This document shows positions 50,484-63,370 of a stretch of DNA of 64,000 bases, piece after piece. A program made the position numbers and the translations under genes. Numbering within the stretch: the first letter of the stretch is position 1; every line of letters begins with the position of its first letter. The DNA is from Rotaria sordida (taxonomy: Eukaryota; Rotifera; Eurotatoria; Philodinida; Philodinidae): positions 1-64,000 of the forward strand of contig CAJNOL010000027.1 in the NCBI GenBank assembly GCA_905250125.1, in the 5' to 3' direction. The notes beneath the pieces were generated by a model, which did not search any database, was not told the DNA's origin, and worked only from the letters and a program-made list of their open reading frames with translations.

Positions 50484-53400
50484 TTATGAATCGTCCTTTG
50501 CAGCATTATTGGCCCAAGACGGTGGTATAAATCCTTCAACCATTTGCCATATAATAGCTAAAATGATGATAAAATATTTTTAAATACAGATTAGTAAAAT
50601 ATTTATTATCGATATCTTGTCGTCCTTGATTTGTCTTTTACAGAAAAAAAAAATTCTAATTAAAAGGGTGAAAAAATAATGAGGAAAAATCATGGATACA
50701 AACTGTTGATAACAAACAACATATATATATATTAGAAAAATTAATATTTAACTATTATCAATTCTTAAATTTTTTATCAATCAATTTTATCAAAATGAAA
50801 ATGATGATTTCTTAGTGCTATGAATAATAACAACGAAGTTTCTATTTAAATGACTTACATTTCCATTCTTCTTCAGTATATTCTGCATTTTGATATTCGT
50901 CAATCAAAGGTTCTATAGTTGGTTCATCATTTGGATCATGACAACATTCCAAAAACGGATGATCTAAACAACAAATAGGATATAAAGAATAATTAACGTG
51001 TAATTATATTATGAAAATTTACCTAGGGCTTGTTCAGCAGTTGGACGTTGACGAGGATCAAAAGATAGAAGCTGATCAAGTAAATCAACACCTATAATCA
51101 AATAAGTACAATTCATTTTTTTCTTTCTCTTTGTTCTAAGTTTACCTTGTGCTGAAACACCAGATATTGTTTTTCCTGTTGATGGATCAATTTGATAACC
51201 GAATAATTCATTAAAATTTTTTTTTGGTTTAAGTTCCAGTCGACTCATATAAGCAGATACTTCTAAAATTTTTCATATAAAATATTGCTTATATTTTATA
51301 ATATTAGTGAACTCTATATCACATGAATTGATGATAATTGAAAAAGTATTCTTATTTCAATGTGAATGAAGAATTCTATTTTTCAATTATCGATATTATT
51401 CAAAATATGAGTTTCATTTTGTTTTCTTTTTGTACAAACCTGGTGTACATGTCTCTTGTAATGTTTTTGAATCGGGTGTACCAATAATATCAAATATTTT
51501 ATTTAACTGATTATAAGTAGTTTCTCCAGGAAAAAGTGGTTTAAGTAGAATTAGTTCTGCCATTATACAACCAACAGACCATATATCAATTTTTTCATCA
51601 TAGTTTTGGTCATTGACATATATTTCTGGTGCACGCCACCATCTAACAAAAAGTAAATTTCTTATAGTAGTCTTACAGATAAAACAATAATGATTGACAT
51701 ACCTTGTAGAAATATAGGCAGTGGGAGAACCAATGGTTGCAACACGCGCTAATCCAAAATCAAGAATCTATTATAAAATAAAAGAGATTACCACCAATGG
51801 AGAATTGTTTCAAAAAAACAAAAACAAGTAGAGAAATGTAAGTGAATATAGAAATCAGTTTTGTCAGCGGACAGCTTTTTTCGGTTTGCTTTGGACTGGC
51901 TCGGTGGCCTGCACACCAGACTAAATGTAAACGAATGTTCTTCATGGCAAACCAAAGCGACTGATGTTTCTTTTTCCTTAAGCTCATTAAATTCTATAAT
52001 CTAATTATAATGTATCATTCTAGTTTCATTTATAAACTTAATTTAGTTTAATGAGGATAGTATAATTACAAGCTCTTGGATTAAATAGTGAATTAAAAAG
52101 AGATAAATCATAAAAAATATTTCTCATACGGAAAGCATTATACTTATCAAACTATTTTTGAATATAACAGTACTATTCCACATGATCCGAAAACTATAAT
52201 TATGATAGAACAACAACAACATACGATCAGGCCTTGAACGAAGAGATAGAAGTGAGCGTGTATATGAGTGTAGGTGACTACGAGTGCAGAGAGGACCCAC
52301 ACCCTTACTCTCACAAAATCATGAATTTCTGATGTTATGTTTTAAGTTACCCCAGGAAGAATAATATTACATGATATGCAGACCAACATATTTGACTTGG
52401 CCTTGCCTGTTAGCCTAATCCAAAATTATATGGACGGATCAGTTCAGACTGACAGTTCTGTCGTTTTGCTGTACTTTGAGCCTGAGCTGCTACGAAAAGT
52501 TGTAGAAATGGACAACGAAAAATATGTTCACCTGCAAATATCCTTCAAAAACTTCTTCAAACTTAATAAATGTTACACAGATAGATGTCTCCAACATTGC
52601 TCTATCTAATAGCGAAAACTCACGTTAGATAGCTATAAACAGTCGAGAGTTATTCAAAAAATGATGGTTGACAGTTTAAAAAATCCGACAATACAGGTCT
52701 CAAGTATATCAACATTGAAAATTGAAAGGTTTTGATGAGTTTTTTTTCTAAAATGTTCTTAGTTCCGAAACATTTTAAGTTCGAAAAAGAAGAAAAGGGT
52801 CACAGAGAATACATCGATAAGAAATTAAGCACAGATGAACAAGAAAACCGATACTGAAGATTGAATAATTTAAACGTTTTTGAATCTGATACGATCAACT
52901 TAAACCTCTGAAAACATGTAATGAACAGATATTCTCTTGATTTTACTCAATATATATTATGAGTGAATAATCTGACAAAATATGTCAATAACATTTGCGG
53001 AAAATATTTTAAAAAGAACATATCAAATAAAACATAAAACTATCTTCCCGAAAATTATATTTTACTCCGGACGCGTATCCAGAAGGAGTTCTTTATCAAT
53101 CAAATCAACAATTAAACAGTTTCTTTAGATTATCGTTCATTTAAAACATAATATCACAATAAACTGCTTTGTTCATCTGTGAAAATAGTTTTCTAATTAT
53201 AGTCTTTATCAGCAAGTAGTTTTTGCATCGACTAAAATTCATCACTTTAAACGTTCTTCTAAAATTACAAAATATTGAAATGAACTTCGTTTGTATTTTT
53301 CTCCATCATTATTCTATTGTTCTTCAATCGTTTTTATTCACAACAACAAAATCTATTTTCTTTGAAGAGAAAACTATCATATACAAAACGAAATTAGATA

Positions 53401-54605
53401 GTAGACAGACTAAACCCATAATCAGAACTCAGTACAAAGCACATTTCCAAACTGAACTTGTTGCTTATAAGATTTTAATACTTTCAAACTACTTGAAATG
53501 TCAACTTTAACAAAGAAAGTATGTTTCAATATTGTGTAAAATAGGATGACAAGTTCAATGCGCGCTTATTTATGTATACCACAAATCAGTTATGAGGAAA
53601 CAATTCGAGTTTTTTGCTAACCGAAAATCAATTGATATTGTATGAAAATTCTGTGAAATTTATAGTAGTCTAGTGCATTCGTTATTTTCTTCGACAAGAT
53701 TATCAAATTCAATGTTTTTATACAATACTTACTGTAACATTGCTATTTCGATCGATTCCAATATTTGTTGGTTTTAAATCCTATTTTAATAGAATACAAT
53801 AAAAATTTTAACATAGGAAAACGCCTTGGTTTCACGTACACGATGGAGAACCCCAGCTGAATGAATAAACTAGAATAATAAAGAAAAAGAAAAATATTAT
53901 ATTTAATAAATATCGAGAGGAAATTTATAATACCTTCAAACCACGAAGAATTGAATAGATAGTTAGTTTAATGACTTGCTCTGTAAATGGTACACGTTGC
54001 AATAGAAGTTTATTCAAGTCACGGTCAACAAAGTTCAATACTAAGTATCTGTTGAAAAAGACAAAAAAAAACTAAAAATCTTCAATAAATAAAGATATTT
54101 TTATCACATACATTGTTCGAAATTCGTTTACATTCTGTTCAGGTGTAAATACATTATATAATTGTACCACCTAAAGTATAAAAAAATACAAACGACTTTC
54201 GACAAATCTAAAACAATCATTTCTACAAACTTGTGCATCAGGATGATTGAGATACATAAGTAGTTTAAGTTCTCGATAAGTTCGTTTTGCATGTATATCA
54301 GTTTCAAAAGGACGAAGAATTTTTTTAATAGCTACGTGTTTACCTGTTGCCTACAATACAATTATATATGTTTTTTTTCTTTTTAATCATGTTCATAATA
54401 ATACGTACAGTATCAGTTGCACGACTAAATAACAAATTCAATAATTATGAAAAGAAAATGAAATGATTATTTCTACTTACACTACAATACCATAAGTTCC
54501 TTGTCCAATAAGAACTAAATCTTGATATCGCACAGGTAATGTAAATGTACAATGACCACAAGAAGTTGTATACCGTTCATCTTTTTTGCTACTATCCGAA
54601 CTCAT
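50484..54605 (-). CDS. p38-like MAP kinase copy B, intact, 13 exons, 381 aa
   Basis: Stress-type MAP kinase. Exons: 54605-54481, 54424-54409 (16-nt microexon), 54350-54231, 54170-54112, 54048-53934, 53869-53840, 53780-53733, 51767-51703, 51642-51440, 51262-51146, 51091-51023, 50963-50859, 50557-50484; 382 codons in frame. Seen: glycine loop IGQGTYGIVV, HVAIKK, RPFETDIHAKRTYRELKLL (p38 signature), HR-DLKPTN across an exon junction, DFGLAR, activation loop SPTAYISTRWWRAPE and IWSVGCIMAEL. The C-terminal HDPNDEP docking-region block and EEEWKS...FIPPSW match p38 rather than ERK or JNK. Oddities: TAY instead of TGY in the dual-phosphorylation motif, KPTN for KPSN, and an extra ~15 residues after NELFG. 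Intron 7 is 1,965 nt, much longer than the others. The start Met gives a short N-terminus before the conserved TLPVRYQDL. Confidence 0.88.
51768..53732. other. Enlarged intron 7 of kinase copy B
   Basis: The outer parts match the corresponding intron of copy A (TTCTATTGTTCTT and AGAGAAAACTA near 53310-53385 against 43863-43930). The segment from about 51858 to 52695 has no counterpart there, so it is an insertion in B or a loss from A. No transposase or other coding content recognised. Confidence 0.5.
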
Positions 54606-55689
54606 ATTTATTTTTGCTAAATTAAAAGAACAAAAATTTGTTAAGTATTCTATGATGTTGAAAATATAGGCATAAAAAATAGTCTTATATGTTTCAAAAA
54701 GAATATGAGAGGAGTAAAACCGAATAGAACGAAGCGAAAAATCAAGAATGACAGTCATTTATAATGTAACGCAAAAAAAAACAACCAAAAAACGTAATTA
54801 TCCTACTCAAAATTTTTATTTTTTTCTAATATTCGAGCGAGGTTCAAGAAATACAGTTAGAGATGAAATAGAACATGACTGGACTAATTCATCACCAATT
54901 ATAAGGAAAAGAATGTAAGTTCAAACTATGCCAAAAGCTCGTGTTGTATTTGCCGAATAGTTTCATTATGCTTTCATAGTTATAATTCGGACAAAAAATA
55001 CAACACATTTTTTCTTAATTCTGTTAACAATGTTGATATCGATGAAGTTAATGTTGGTTTTTTTGGATACAGATCATGGAATAACATATTTTTTATAGGC
55101 TTAAGAATGCTAGGATTTTTGTTTCATCTACTTCGAAAAAATAAACCAATGCTATTCGTCGTGAAGAAAATAATACGCTTGTGCACATTGAAATAATGTT
55201 ATATCTCTTACTTATTCAATATTTTTTGCACTAAAATGTCAATAAAAAAAGTAATTAAATCAGATGAAAAATAGATAAAACATCCAAAGCACATGATAGA
55301 CAAGGTTAATTAGTTTTTTTTCATGCTTTTTCTTGCTGACTTTCCTGTCATACAGATATGATCAATCGAGAGCAGAATAACAAGAAAAATAAGCGACGAA
55401 GAAAGTAATAATGGTCTCAGTTATAAATATATGACTATTTTTTTTTCTATCATCAACCCTTACAGATAAATCAGCTAAATAATAGTGTGGTTTTGAAAGA
55501 AAAGATTTCGTTGAATTTTTGTTGATAGAAGAAAAAAAAATTAACTAATATGACAATATTGATAGAAAATACAATAAAAATTTAATTATGTAAAATTAAT
55601 GATGACATTAAAGAAGTTGGCAACATAGTATTTTGTGGCATTACCGGAAAAAAATTGTAGAGTGACAGGCAAAGACTCAGTCCTCTGAC
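54606..55689. other. 5' flank of kinase copy B (duplicated)
   Basis: Diverged copy of the flank at 46557-47530; no coding frame. Probable promoter region of the intact kinase; no specific element can be named. Confidence 0.5.
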
Positions 55690-55934
55690 TACATATCTGC
55701 AGAGGAAGCGGAAATCCTCTAGCTTCCAATTGCTTATGCTACTAATAGTATTGTTATGAGATCACTGTTTTAACTAGATTTTCTCTTTCAGAGAAGCAAT
55801 TTCAAACTTCGAGAGGGTGAACACGTATTTTTCGGAAGTGCAGACACGTAGTATAATAGCCACGAAATTCTGGAGGGCCAACTCGATATTTAGAGGGCGC
55901 CGTTCCGACAGCCCTTACACTAGATAATACACTA
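55690..55934. repeat. Possible fragment of the 22348/29396 repeat family
   Basis: The homology between kinase flanks stops near 55690. The following ~245 bp contains CTTCGAGAGGGTGAACACG and ends GATAATACACT, reminiscent of CTTTCGAATAAAACACT and the GTGTATTATC end of the element at 22348. The left end was not recognised. Confidence 0.3.
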
Positions 55935-56659
55935 TATAAAATTTCTTTGAATACTTATATAAAAATGAATACGTGTTTTATGTTAGCTTATTCGAGTTAC
56001 ATGAAACAAATAAAATATATGAAGTCACACAAAATACAATTAATTGACATTTCATATTACGAGTAGTTTTTACAGGATAAAGGAATTCACTCATAAAATG
56101 TTATTATTTCATGCGATCAAATAGAAAAAAAGTTACAATTTTTTGTTTTTTCACATATCTTTCAAGATCACCTGTTTGCGTTGAGATTTCTTTATTGAGC
56201 TTGTAATTTGTTCATCTTTTTCTGCATCACGGTTCTGGTGATCAGTCTCTGGTTCATTTCATTCAATAGAACTTGGATCAAACTTGTATTATTTTATATG
56301 AGTTGGTTGAATAATTGAATTATCAGTCCAAGTATAGCCCAGTGAACGAAATGCATTCTAAAAATTAATTGATTTTAAAGTACGAGATCATGCCGAAGCA
56401 GTTAATCTTGTGCATAAAATACGTTTTTGAGAAGATGTTAATTCCAATTTCAAATAAGATCCATTCAATTCCAGGAATTCTTCAGCACAATCATAGTAAT
56501 GATTCTTGAAAGCAGAAAATACGTATACATTCATTAACTGAATATATTGAGTACAACATTTTGGAATAATTGCCAAACACACACCGTTGTCTCGCATTCT
56601 TTTTTGTCAAATCTTCATTCAGATAGCTGGTATAGGTATCAATGATAAAAAGTTACGAT

Positions 56660-57556
56660 TGCCAGGTCGATCATTCTGACTGTCTAAAACGACGCCTTAA
56701 ACTGCCTAAAGTGGTGAAAAAGCGGTGTGATTACTGCCCCAAACGATCAAAAACAAGCACCGTTTTTCACCATTTTCTGTCAGCTTGAATCATGAGCCGT
56801 TTTTCGTCGAAACATAAACGACGCTGTTGAAGGTCACTTCCTGTGTGTAACGATGAGTGATATTAGGACCACATTCTTGTCACATAGTGTCTTATTTAGA
56901 CCGTTTTTTCTCGTTTACGACTCAATTTCTGTACTATTGCAGACGGGCATTACGACAGTCATTTGCCATCGTATTCGCATAAGTTTCTCTTCAGTGAAGA
57001 CGAATACAATTTTTTTTCTCCTCTTTCCACCTCCCCATAAACACAAAAAACAAAATTAATTAATTTAAATAAAATACTTATTATTGAATATTTTATTCAA
57101 ATAAATCCAAATAAAAAAATAAATATATTTATTTAACTAATATGCTTACTGCTAAATTTTTCGTTCGGAGAAATCTAAATAAGAAAAAATGAATATATAT
57201 GTATTTCATTAAAATACTTACCATTGAACCAGATGGTAAAAGGAGCCTGAATAAAAAAATATTGTTTGTTCTTTTCATTGGTACTGATCAATCGATTATA
57301 CATTATTAGAAAGTATCTAATAATGGTTTTAAGACACTTTTTTCATACGATGAAAAACAATGTGAAAATGGCAAAAAAACAATGTCCGTAACGACAGTTG
57401 TTTTCGGCGGTACGTAAACGATCACCGTAACGGATATCGTGTATCGCCCTATTTCTCTGTTTTACGGCCTATCGCAAACAATCATCGTAACGACAGTCAT
57501 TTCTCGCCGTTTTCGAGTCGTTTATGAGCTGTTCTATACGACATTGGTTACTGTTT
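56660..57556. mobile_element. Non-autonomous element, copy 1, inside the Tigger-like pseudogene
   Basis: Begins CCAGGTCGATCATTCTGACT and ends with CGTTTTCGAGTCGTTTATGA...ATTGG. It is rich in short alternating CGTTTT/AAACG motifs at both ends, with an AT-rich middle. A similar unit in the same orientation lies at 58149-59310. No coding sequence. The ends are placed by where transposase homology stops and resumes, so they are accurate to tens of bp. Confidence 0.6.
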
Positions 57557-58148
57557 TTGACTTTTTTTAACCATCAATTTATATATTTTCTATAGTTGAT
57601 ATGTTAATAACCGATTTAGGAGTGAAAAGAAAACTTTCACATGTGGTGAATAATGTTTTTCTTCTATTGTAACAGCAACTTTTCCTGTGCTTCGAAATAA
57701 AAGAACAGGTTCAATTCAATGATTACCTTCAAGAAACATATGAAATAACTATTGCAGCGCGTTTGTCATTCTAATGAGCTTTGATTTTGTTTTTGACGCT
57801 GATATCGTTGATAGAATGTTTGGATTGATCACCCCATAAATATAATGGTGATTCGTCCATATTATAAACATCAGATTCAATAAAACATCCCATGGCACTA
57901 CGTTGTGGATATAATTGACTGCTTCGCGTCGTAAGAAAGAATGAAATTTTTCCATTAATAATTGACCTTCTGGAAGAGAAATTTTAGTTTTCTTACAAGG
58001 TTTTGTGATGATAATCGACGCCTTTTGAGAAATTTTACGTATCACTTTTTTGATGATTCTTTACTTTTGATTTCAGCACAAAATCGTTGTTCCTGCCTTA
58101 TCATAGCTTTAAATGTTACTTTATCTTTTGAAACATGCACATTTTCTT

Positions 58149-59310
58149 ACCAGGCCAATCATTCTGACCGCCTGAAACGGTGTCTTATGCGGCCAAAAAC
58201 AGCTATAAAACAGTTTAATTCCTGCCGTAAACAGTGAAAAATGAGGGCCGTAATCTATCATACCAGATTACGGAGCGTGTTTCCCTGGAACGGAAGCGGC
58301 ACCGTTTCATATCGTTTTTGTCGAATAACGATGAACCGTACTAACACCCTTTTTTCCTCGTTTTGTATTCGAAACACATCGTTATCTGACGTTTACATTG
58401 TATATTATGATTGTATTTCATCGTATTCCTGGACTCCTAAATTACCACCGTATCTTGTCGTATCGTATACAACGAGATACAATAATCGCGAACGACCGTA
58501 TACCATCGTACACGACGTCGTATTTAAATTTACACTTATCATTTTATTTCTTCTTCAAGTAACCTAAATAAAGGCAAACATTTATATTAATTAAAATTAA
58601 ACTTACCATTATATTTCTTGTTTAAATGATCTAAATGAAAAAAAAAACGTTTCTATTTATTAAATCTAATCGTACCATTCTATTTATTCTCGAACGATCG
58701 AAATGAGAATAAAAACAGTTTTATTAATAAAACTTAAACGTATCATTTTGTTTCTGGTTTAAATGATCCAGATTAAAAAAAAATCATTTATACCGATAAA
58801 ACTCAACCTTACCATTTTATTTCTTACTGAAATGATTTGAATGAAAAAAATCATTCATAGTTATTAAATTTATAATTATTGTTCTACTGTTGTTGGCGAT
58901 AGTTATCCTGTAAAAAGGAAAACCTGTTGAAATCTGAGCAATGTCGAAGAGTTCAAAAGTCTCTAATATGAGTAAAAGATCCTGTGAGAATTTGTGTATT
59001 CAAATAGTAATTGCTACGGTTTTGATAAGTAAATCAATTTTCTTAGTAGGTTCCAGAAAGGAACAATAATCTACGCACTTTCATCTATTGCATGATGTGT
59101 AAACAAGGGATTTTGATTAATACACGGAATAAGATGCAATAACGGCGAAAAACGATAGTCGTACCGACCGACGTTTCCGGTAGAACGTAAATGATCACCA
59201 GGACCGACTATCGTTCACCACATTATTTAGTCGTTTAGGATGTATCGTAAAGATAGTCGTTTTTCACCGTTTTCATACCATTTACGGCCGTTTACGAGTC
59301 GTTGTATTTG
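58149..59310. mobile_element. Non-autonomous element, copy 2, inside the Tigger-like pseudogene
   Basis: Begins CCAGGCCAATCATTCTGACC, like copy 1, and ends with CGTTTACGAGTCGTTGTA. It contains a tandem repeat at 58599-58870. Both copies sit inside the same dead gene, so they are younger than it. Confidence 0.6.
58599..58870. repeat. Tandem minisatellite, ~66-bp unit, about 4 copies
   Basis: Four diverged units, each with ACCATTNTATTT at its start, AATGATC in the middle, and a TTTATTAA/AAAC end. Unit starts lie near 58599, 58668, 58734 and 58803. It lies in the interior of the second non-autonomous element. Confidence 0.65.
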
Positions 59311-59884
59311 ATCCGGGTTGATCTAAGCTTCGCTTCGATCGATACCACTTGATCAGATATTCATCCAAATCATAATATGTTAATTTTGCATCGGCACCAT
59401 CGATTTGTTTACGTTTTTTGCCTTCACCATCTTTGTCTTTCACTAACTTGATTAACTGGTTTTTCGCTCTTCTTCCATTGACATATCATTTTTCTTGTAC
59501 TTTTATATTTCAATTCGAGTGCATACAAAGAAGTTCCTTCATTAAGTTCGGAAACAGTTTGAGCTTCTCTTCGAAATTCCGTTGTTGACGTTTATGATGA
59601 GTAGAAATAGCTGTAGATTTTGCTGTTGAAGATGTTGAAGCTTGAATAGGACAAAAATTTCTTCGTTATTATCAGCAGTTGTTGAATTTTCAAGTTCATC
59701 CTCACTACTGTTGTCGTCATTACCAAGATTGAGTAGAATAATACCATTATTCACTTGTTCTGTATCGTCAATTTCGATATTGGGATCAATTGAACTGCTA
59801 TCTGATTCAGATTCTTTGGTCAATCTGATCATCGTCGATATTTAATGGTAATAGATGAGAATTTGTGATTAGATCGTTATCCAT

Positions 59885-62504
59885 AAGAAATCTTTTATGT
59901 TTATTCAGTTCTGAAAACAATTTATTGTTGTTTTTTTCGTGAAGAGAGAAGAATAAATGAAAAATAATGAACTTGATCACAACAGACACTGTTGTTTACA
60001 TGCCGCATACATACATAATTAAATTACATACCACTTTGAACGTCAAAAAGAACAGGAGAAAAAAAAATTGAATTGAAGATTAGATACACACGTATATAGA
60101 AACAAAAAGTATAAACATGATATAAAAACTAAAAGTCAACTATTCGAGGAAGTCTTCTAATCTGTCTTGTGCGTCGTTTATTCAAGGAAGTCTTCTAATG
60201 TGTTGATGACTTTAGTATCCATGGTAGGACTTGCAAACTTTTACCATTTGAAACAGAAGAGCTAAAAAAGGTCTATTTTGTCTGGGTAACCCAAGCACTC
60301 TCTTCTTGAGCCTCTTTACAAGGTTTTGACTTATTTTTGAATCTGTAGGCACGTTTACAGACACGAGTCCTACAAGTCTTGAAAATTTTATTCCGTTCCG
60401 ACAAAGCCGATATAATTATGGTACACTGTCGAAAGCAATGTCGTTCAGTGATCATTCAAAAAGAACGATATATTGTCTTTCATTTAGGTTATTCGTTAAT
60501 ATTTCTTCTGATTATCTTCTACGAACCCTAGTATCTTATCTATTTTCATCATAATAATACTCTCTTTTTTTTTCGATTAATTATCTTTAATTCATATTTT
60601 ATTCATTTATCTTCTATAATCTATTTCTTTTTCTCCGCCTCTAATTATATTGTTCTATTATCCTGCTGAATATATACACTCGTTGTGAAGCAAAGTTAAA
60701 CGCATTGTATTTGCATATTAATATTGTTCTTTGGAGGTTGGATATGAATTTTCGATTTGGATTAAATCTCAATTTGTCTCATTTGTTCAATGATTGTACA
60801 TGTTATTTTAGTCAGATAATTGTACTTGAAAACTAATGACCATTTTTCTCCAACAAGTATATGCAATTCATAAAAAAACAAGAATTTCGAAATGCGATGG
60901 TGTACGTAAGCATGAAACAAGACTTTATTTTCTTTGTGGATGATTTTTTTTATCTTTCTGAAAAAAGACATTATTGTTTTGACTCATTTTTCAATAATGT
61001 CTGTCATAATTTAAAAAAGAAATATTGATCTAACTTACAATTTCTTCTAATGCAGTAGACTATCTAAAGGATATCGTCATTTCTCAATCTTAACTTAATT
61101 TTGTAGATCAATAGTCGTTCATGAGCTTCCCATGTCATTCAAACTCGACAAATATCGCCCGTAAACTGTTGGTAGATCGTTCAATATAATGTGCACTATA
61201 TCGCCAATATTCACCACTAGTGGCGAACAGCTGTCAGTATATTGACAATCAATCAGCGATAGTTTGATACTGAAATAGTCGACCATCTTCGCACCACCAT
61301 CGTATCACAGTATATCAGTGTACTGCGCACAAACGTACAACATGAGTTTTGTCTATAATTCTTACCAAGCTGTTAGAAAAAGAATTGTTTATTCAATGTT
61401 CATTACCATTTTTTGATATGACAGTAAACTTCAAATTTATAAAAAAATTCACTTGAAAATCCACTAGTCAGATATAAGCATCCCAACCTCTTTTTATCAT
61501 TATAACGAAGCATAGTTTTCGATTGACTATTACAAATGTAGATCTCTTTTCTTAAAATTCTTTGTTGTCATTCAATAATAATTCTATGTAATTGTAAAAC
61601 ACAAAGTTTTTTTTTTTATTGAATGATACAATTATTCAGTGTTTCGATCCATATTAGAATTTTTATGCTATTTTGATTCATAACTTTAAAATTATTCAGA
61701 GTACTGAAATCTTTGTGTTAAATGATCTTGAAAACTACGGTTTCTCATCTCTATTCAAAAGACAATTTTATCATGAACATATATATTCACATTATTACAT
61801 TTAACAAAATGACAATTTTCTTTACTTATTTATAAACATGAAATCATAAGCAGCTCTTTAGACATTTGAAATTATTGCTCTTTGTCAATGATTTTTCATT
61901 AAAGTGATTGATGGCATTATATAACATTCTTACATTACTCACGATGAATTGAAGTTATTTCGAAAAGTTATGGAAGTTGGTTTTCAGAAAAAAAACATAC
62001 TAATGAAGATGTTAGATAAGATGCCAGCGTCAAAATGTTTCTGTTTTATTATTCAAAATAAACAATTCAATTCCATTGCAACATTACGTTCATAACGTTT
62101 TTTTGCTTTATTGTTTATTATTATACACTAGTTTAAAACAAAAGAAAGTTTTTACATGAAAACAATTGTATCAATATTTCTGTCTTTGTTGAAGTCAATA
62201 CAATAAAAAATCCTTTAAAAAAATATACAAAGTTTGAAACTATCGTAAAAAATAAATAAAACATTTTTTGTCTGAATTTGTCCGAACTTTCTAATTGAAA
62301 TTCGTATATAAAAGAATAAATTAATAGAAGAATATAATAATAAGAAAAATATATCAAAATTTCAGAAGTGCATAAATTCGTAATTAAATACAACAGACAG
62401 AAATATAAAAATGTAAGTTCACATGCAAAAATCAACATTAATTGTCATGTATCACCAATCATTACTCGTAAATAGTCTCCTTCTATGTTATTCTTAGTTT
62501 TATC
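59885..62504. other. Spacer and 3' flank of kinase copy C
   Basis: No gene supported. From about 60500 it is a diverged copy of 36000-37411. A segment of about 600 bp (61030-61600) is absent from that copy and contains a small hairpin around TCGCCAATATTCACCACTAG. The short frame at 60273-60455 has no recognisable content. Confidence 0.5.
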
Positions 62505-63292
62505 TTATGAATCGTCTATTGCATCATTGTCGATCCAAGATGGTGGTATAAACTCTTCAACCATTTGCCATACAATAGCTAAAACAATGATAAAATATTC
62601 TTAAATGCATATCAGTAAAATGATCATTATCAACAACTAAGCATTCTTGATGCTTTTTACACAAAAAAAATTCTAAGTAAAAGTGGAAACGCAACGAAAA
62701 AAGTCATCTGTGCAAATCGTTGATAACCAACAATACATATATATATATTAAAAACTTAATATCTAACTATTTTCTATTCCTAAGTGCTTTATGAATCTAT
62801 TTTATCTAAATGAAAATGATGATTTCTGCATACAATAAATAATAACAACGAAATTTCTATTTAAATGACTTACCTTTCCATTGCTCTTTAGTATATTCTG
62901 CATTTTGATGTTCATTAATCATAGGTTCTATAGTTGGCTCATCATCTGGATCATGATAAAATTCCAAAAACGGATGACCTATATTACAAATACAAAATAG
63001 TAAAAAAACAACGTGTAATTATATTATGAAAATTTACTTAAGGCTTGTTCAGCAGTTGGACGTTGACGAGGATCAAAAGATAGAAGCTGATCAAGTAAAT
63101 CAACACCTATAATCATATAAAGTAAATGCAATTTATGTATTTGTCTCTCTCTCTCTCTCTTTATTATAAATTTACCTTCTGGTGAAACACCAGATATTGT
63201 TCTTCCTGTTGATGGATCAATTTGATAACCAAACAATTCATTAAAATTTGTTTTGGGTCTAGGTTCCATTTGACTCATATAAGTAGATGTTT
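62505..63292 (-). pseudogene. p38-like MAP kinase copy C, 3' remnant (last four exons)
   Basis: Exons 63292-63176, about 63108-63038, 62980-62874 and 62578-62505 encode YMSQMEPRPKTNFNELFGYQ, GVDLLDQLLSFDPRQRP, HPFLEFYHDPDDEP and VEEFIPPSWIDNDAIDDS, then stop. They are intact and close to copies A and B. Upstream, intron homology continues to about 63365 and then ends. The exons for the N lobe, catalytic loop and activation loop are not found in the remaining 635 bp. Either the copy is 5'-truncated by the duplication breakpoint, or a large insertion begins there and the rest lies outside the window. Without those exons it cannot be a kinase. Confidence 0.75.
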
Positions 63293-63370
63293 CTAAAATT
63301 TTTCGCATAAAATATCCTTTATATTTTATGATATTAGTAAACTCAAAGTGATATGAACTGATGATCATTA

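Larger units (their letters stand above)
56151..59884 (-). pseudogene. Dead Tigger/pogo-like (DDE_1) transposase, interrupted twice
   Basis: Reading right to left: a start region MDNDLITNSHLLPLNIDDD at 59884 with an acidic stretch (59542-59832), then an HTH-CENPB-type part (AKLTYYDLDEYLIKWYRSKR, 59290-59460). After an insertion come EKFHSFLRREAVNYIHNVVP and, after a frameshift, SDVYNMDESPLYLWGDQSKH with the first catalytic Asp (about 57815-57870). FRSTGKVAVTIEEKHYSPHV follows. After the second insertion come IIDTYTSYLNEDL with the second Asp, AIIPKCCTQYIQLMNVYVFS, and the tail LGYTWTDNSIIQPTHIK (to about 56290). The order matches DDE_1 transposases. Stops and at least one frameshift make it non-functional. 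Two insertions (about 56660-57556 and 58149-59310) split it into three pieces. Confidence 0.85.
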
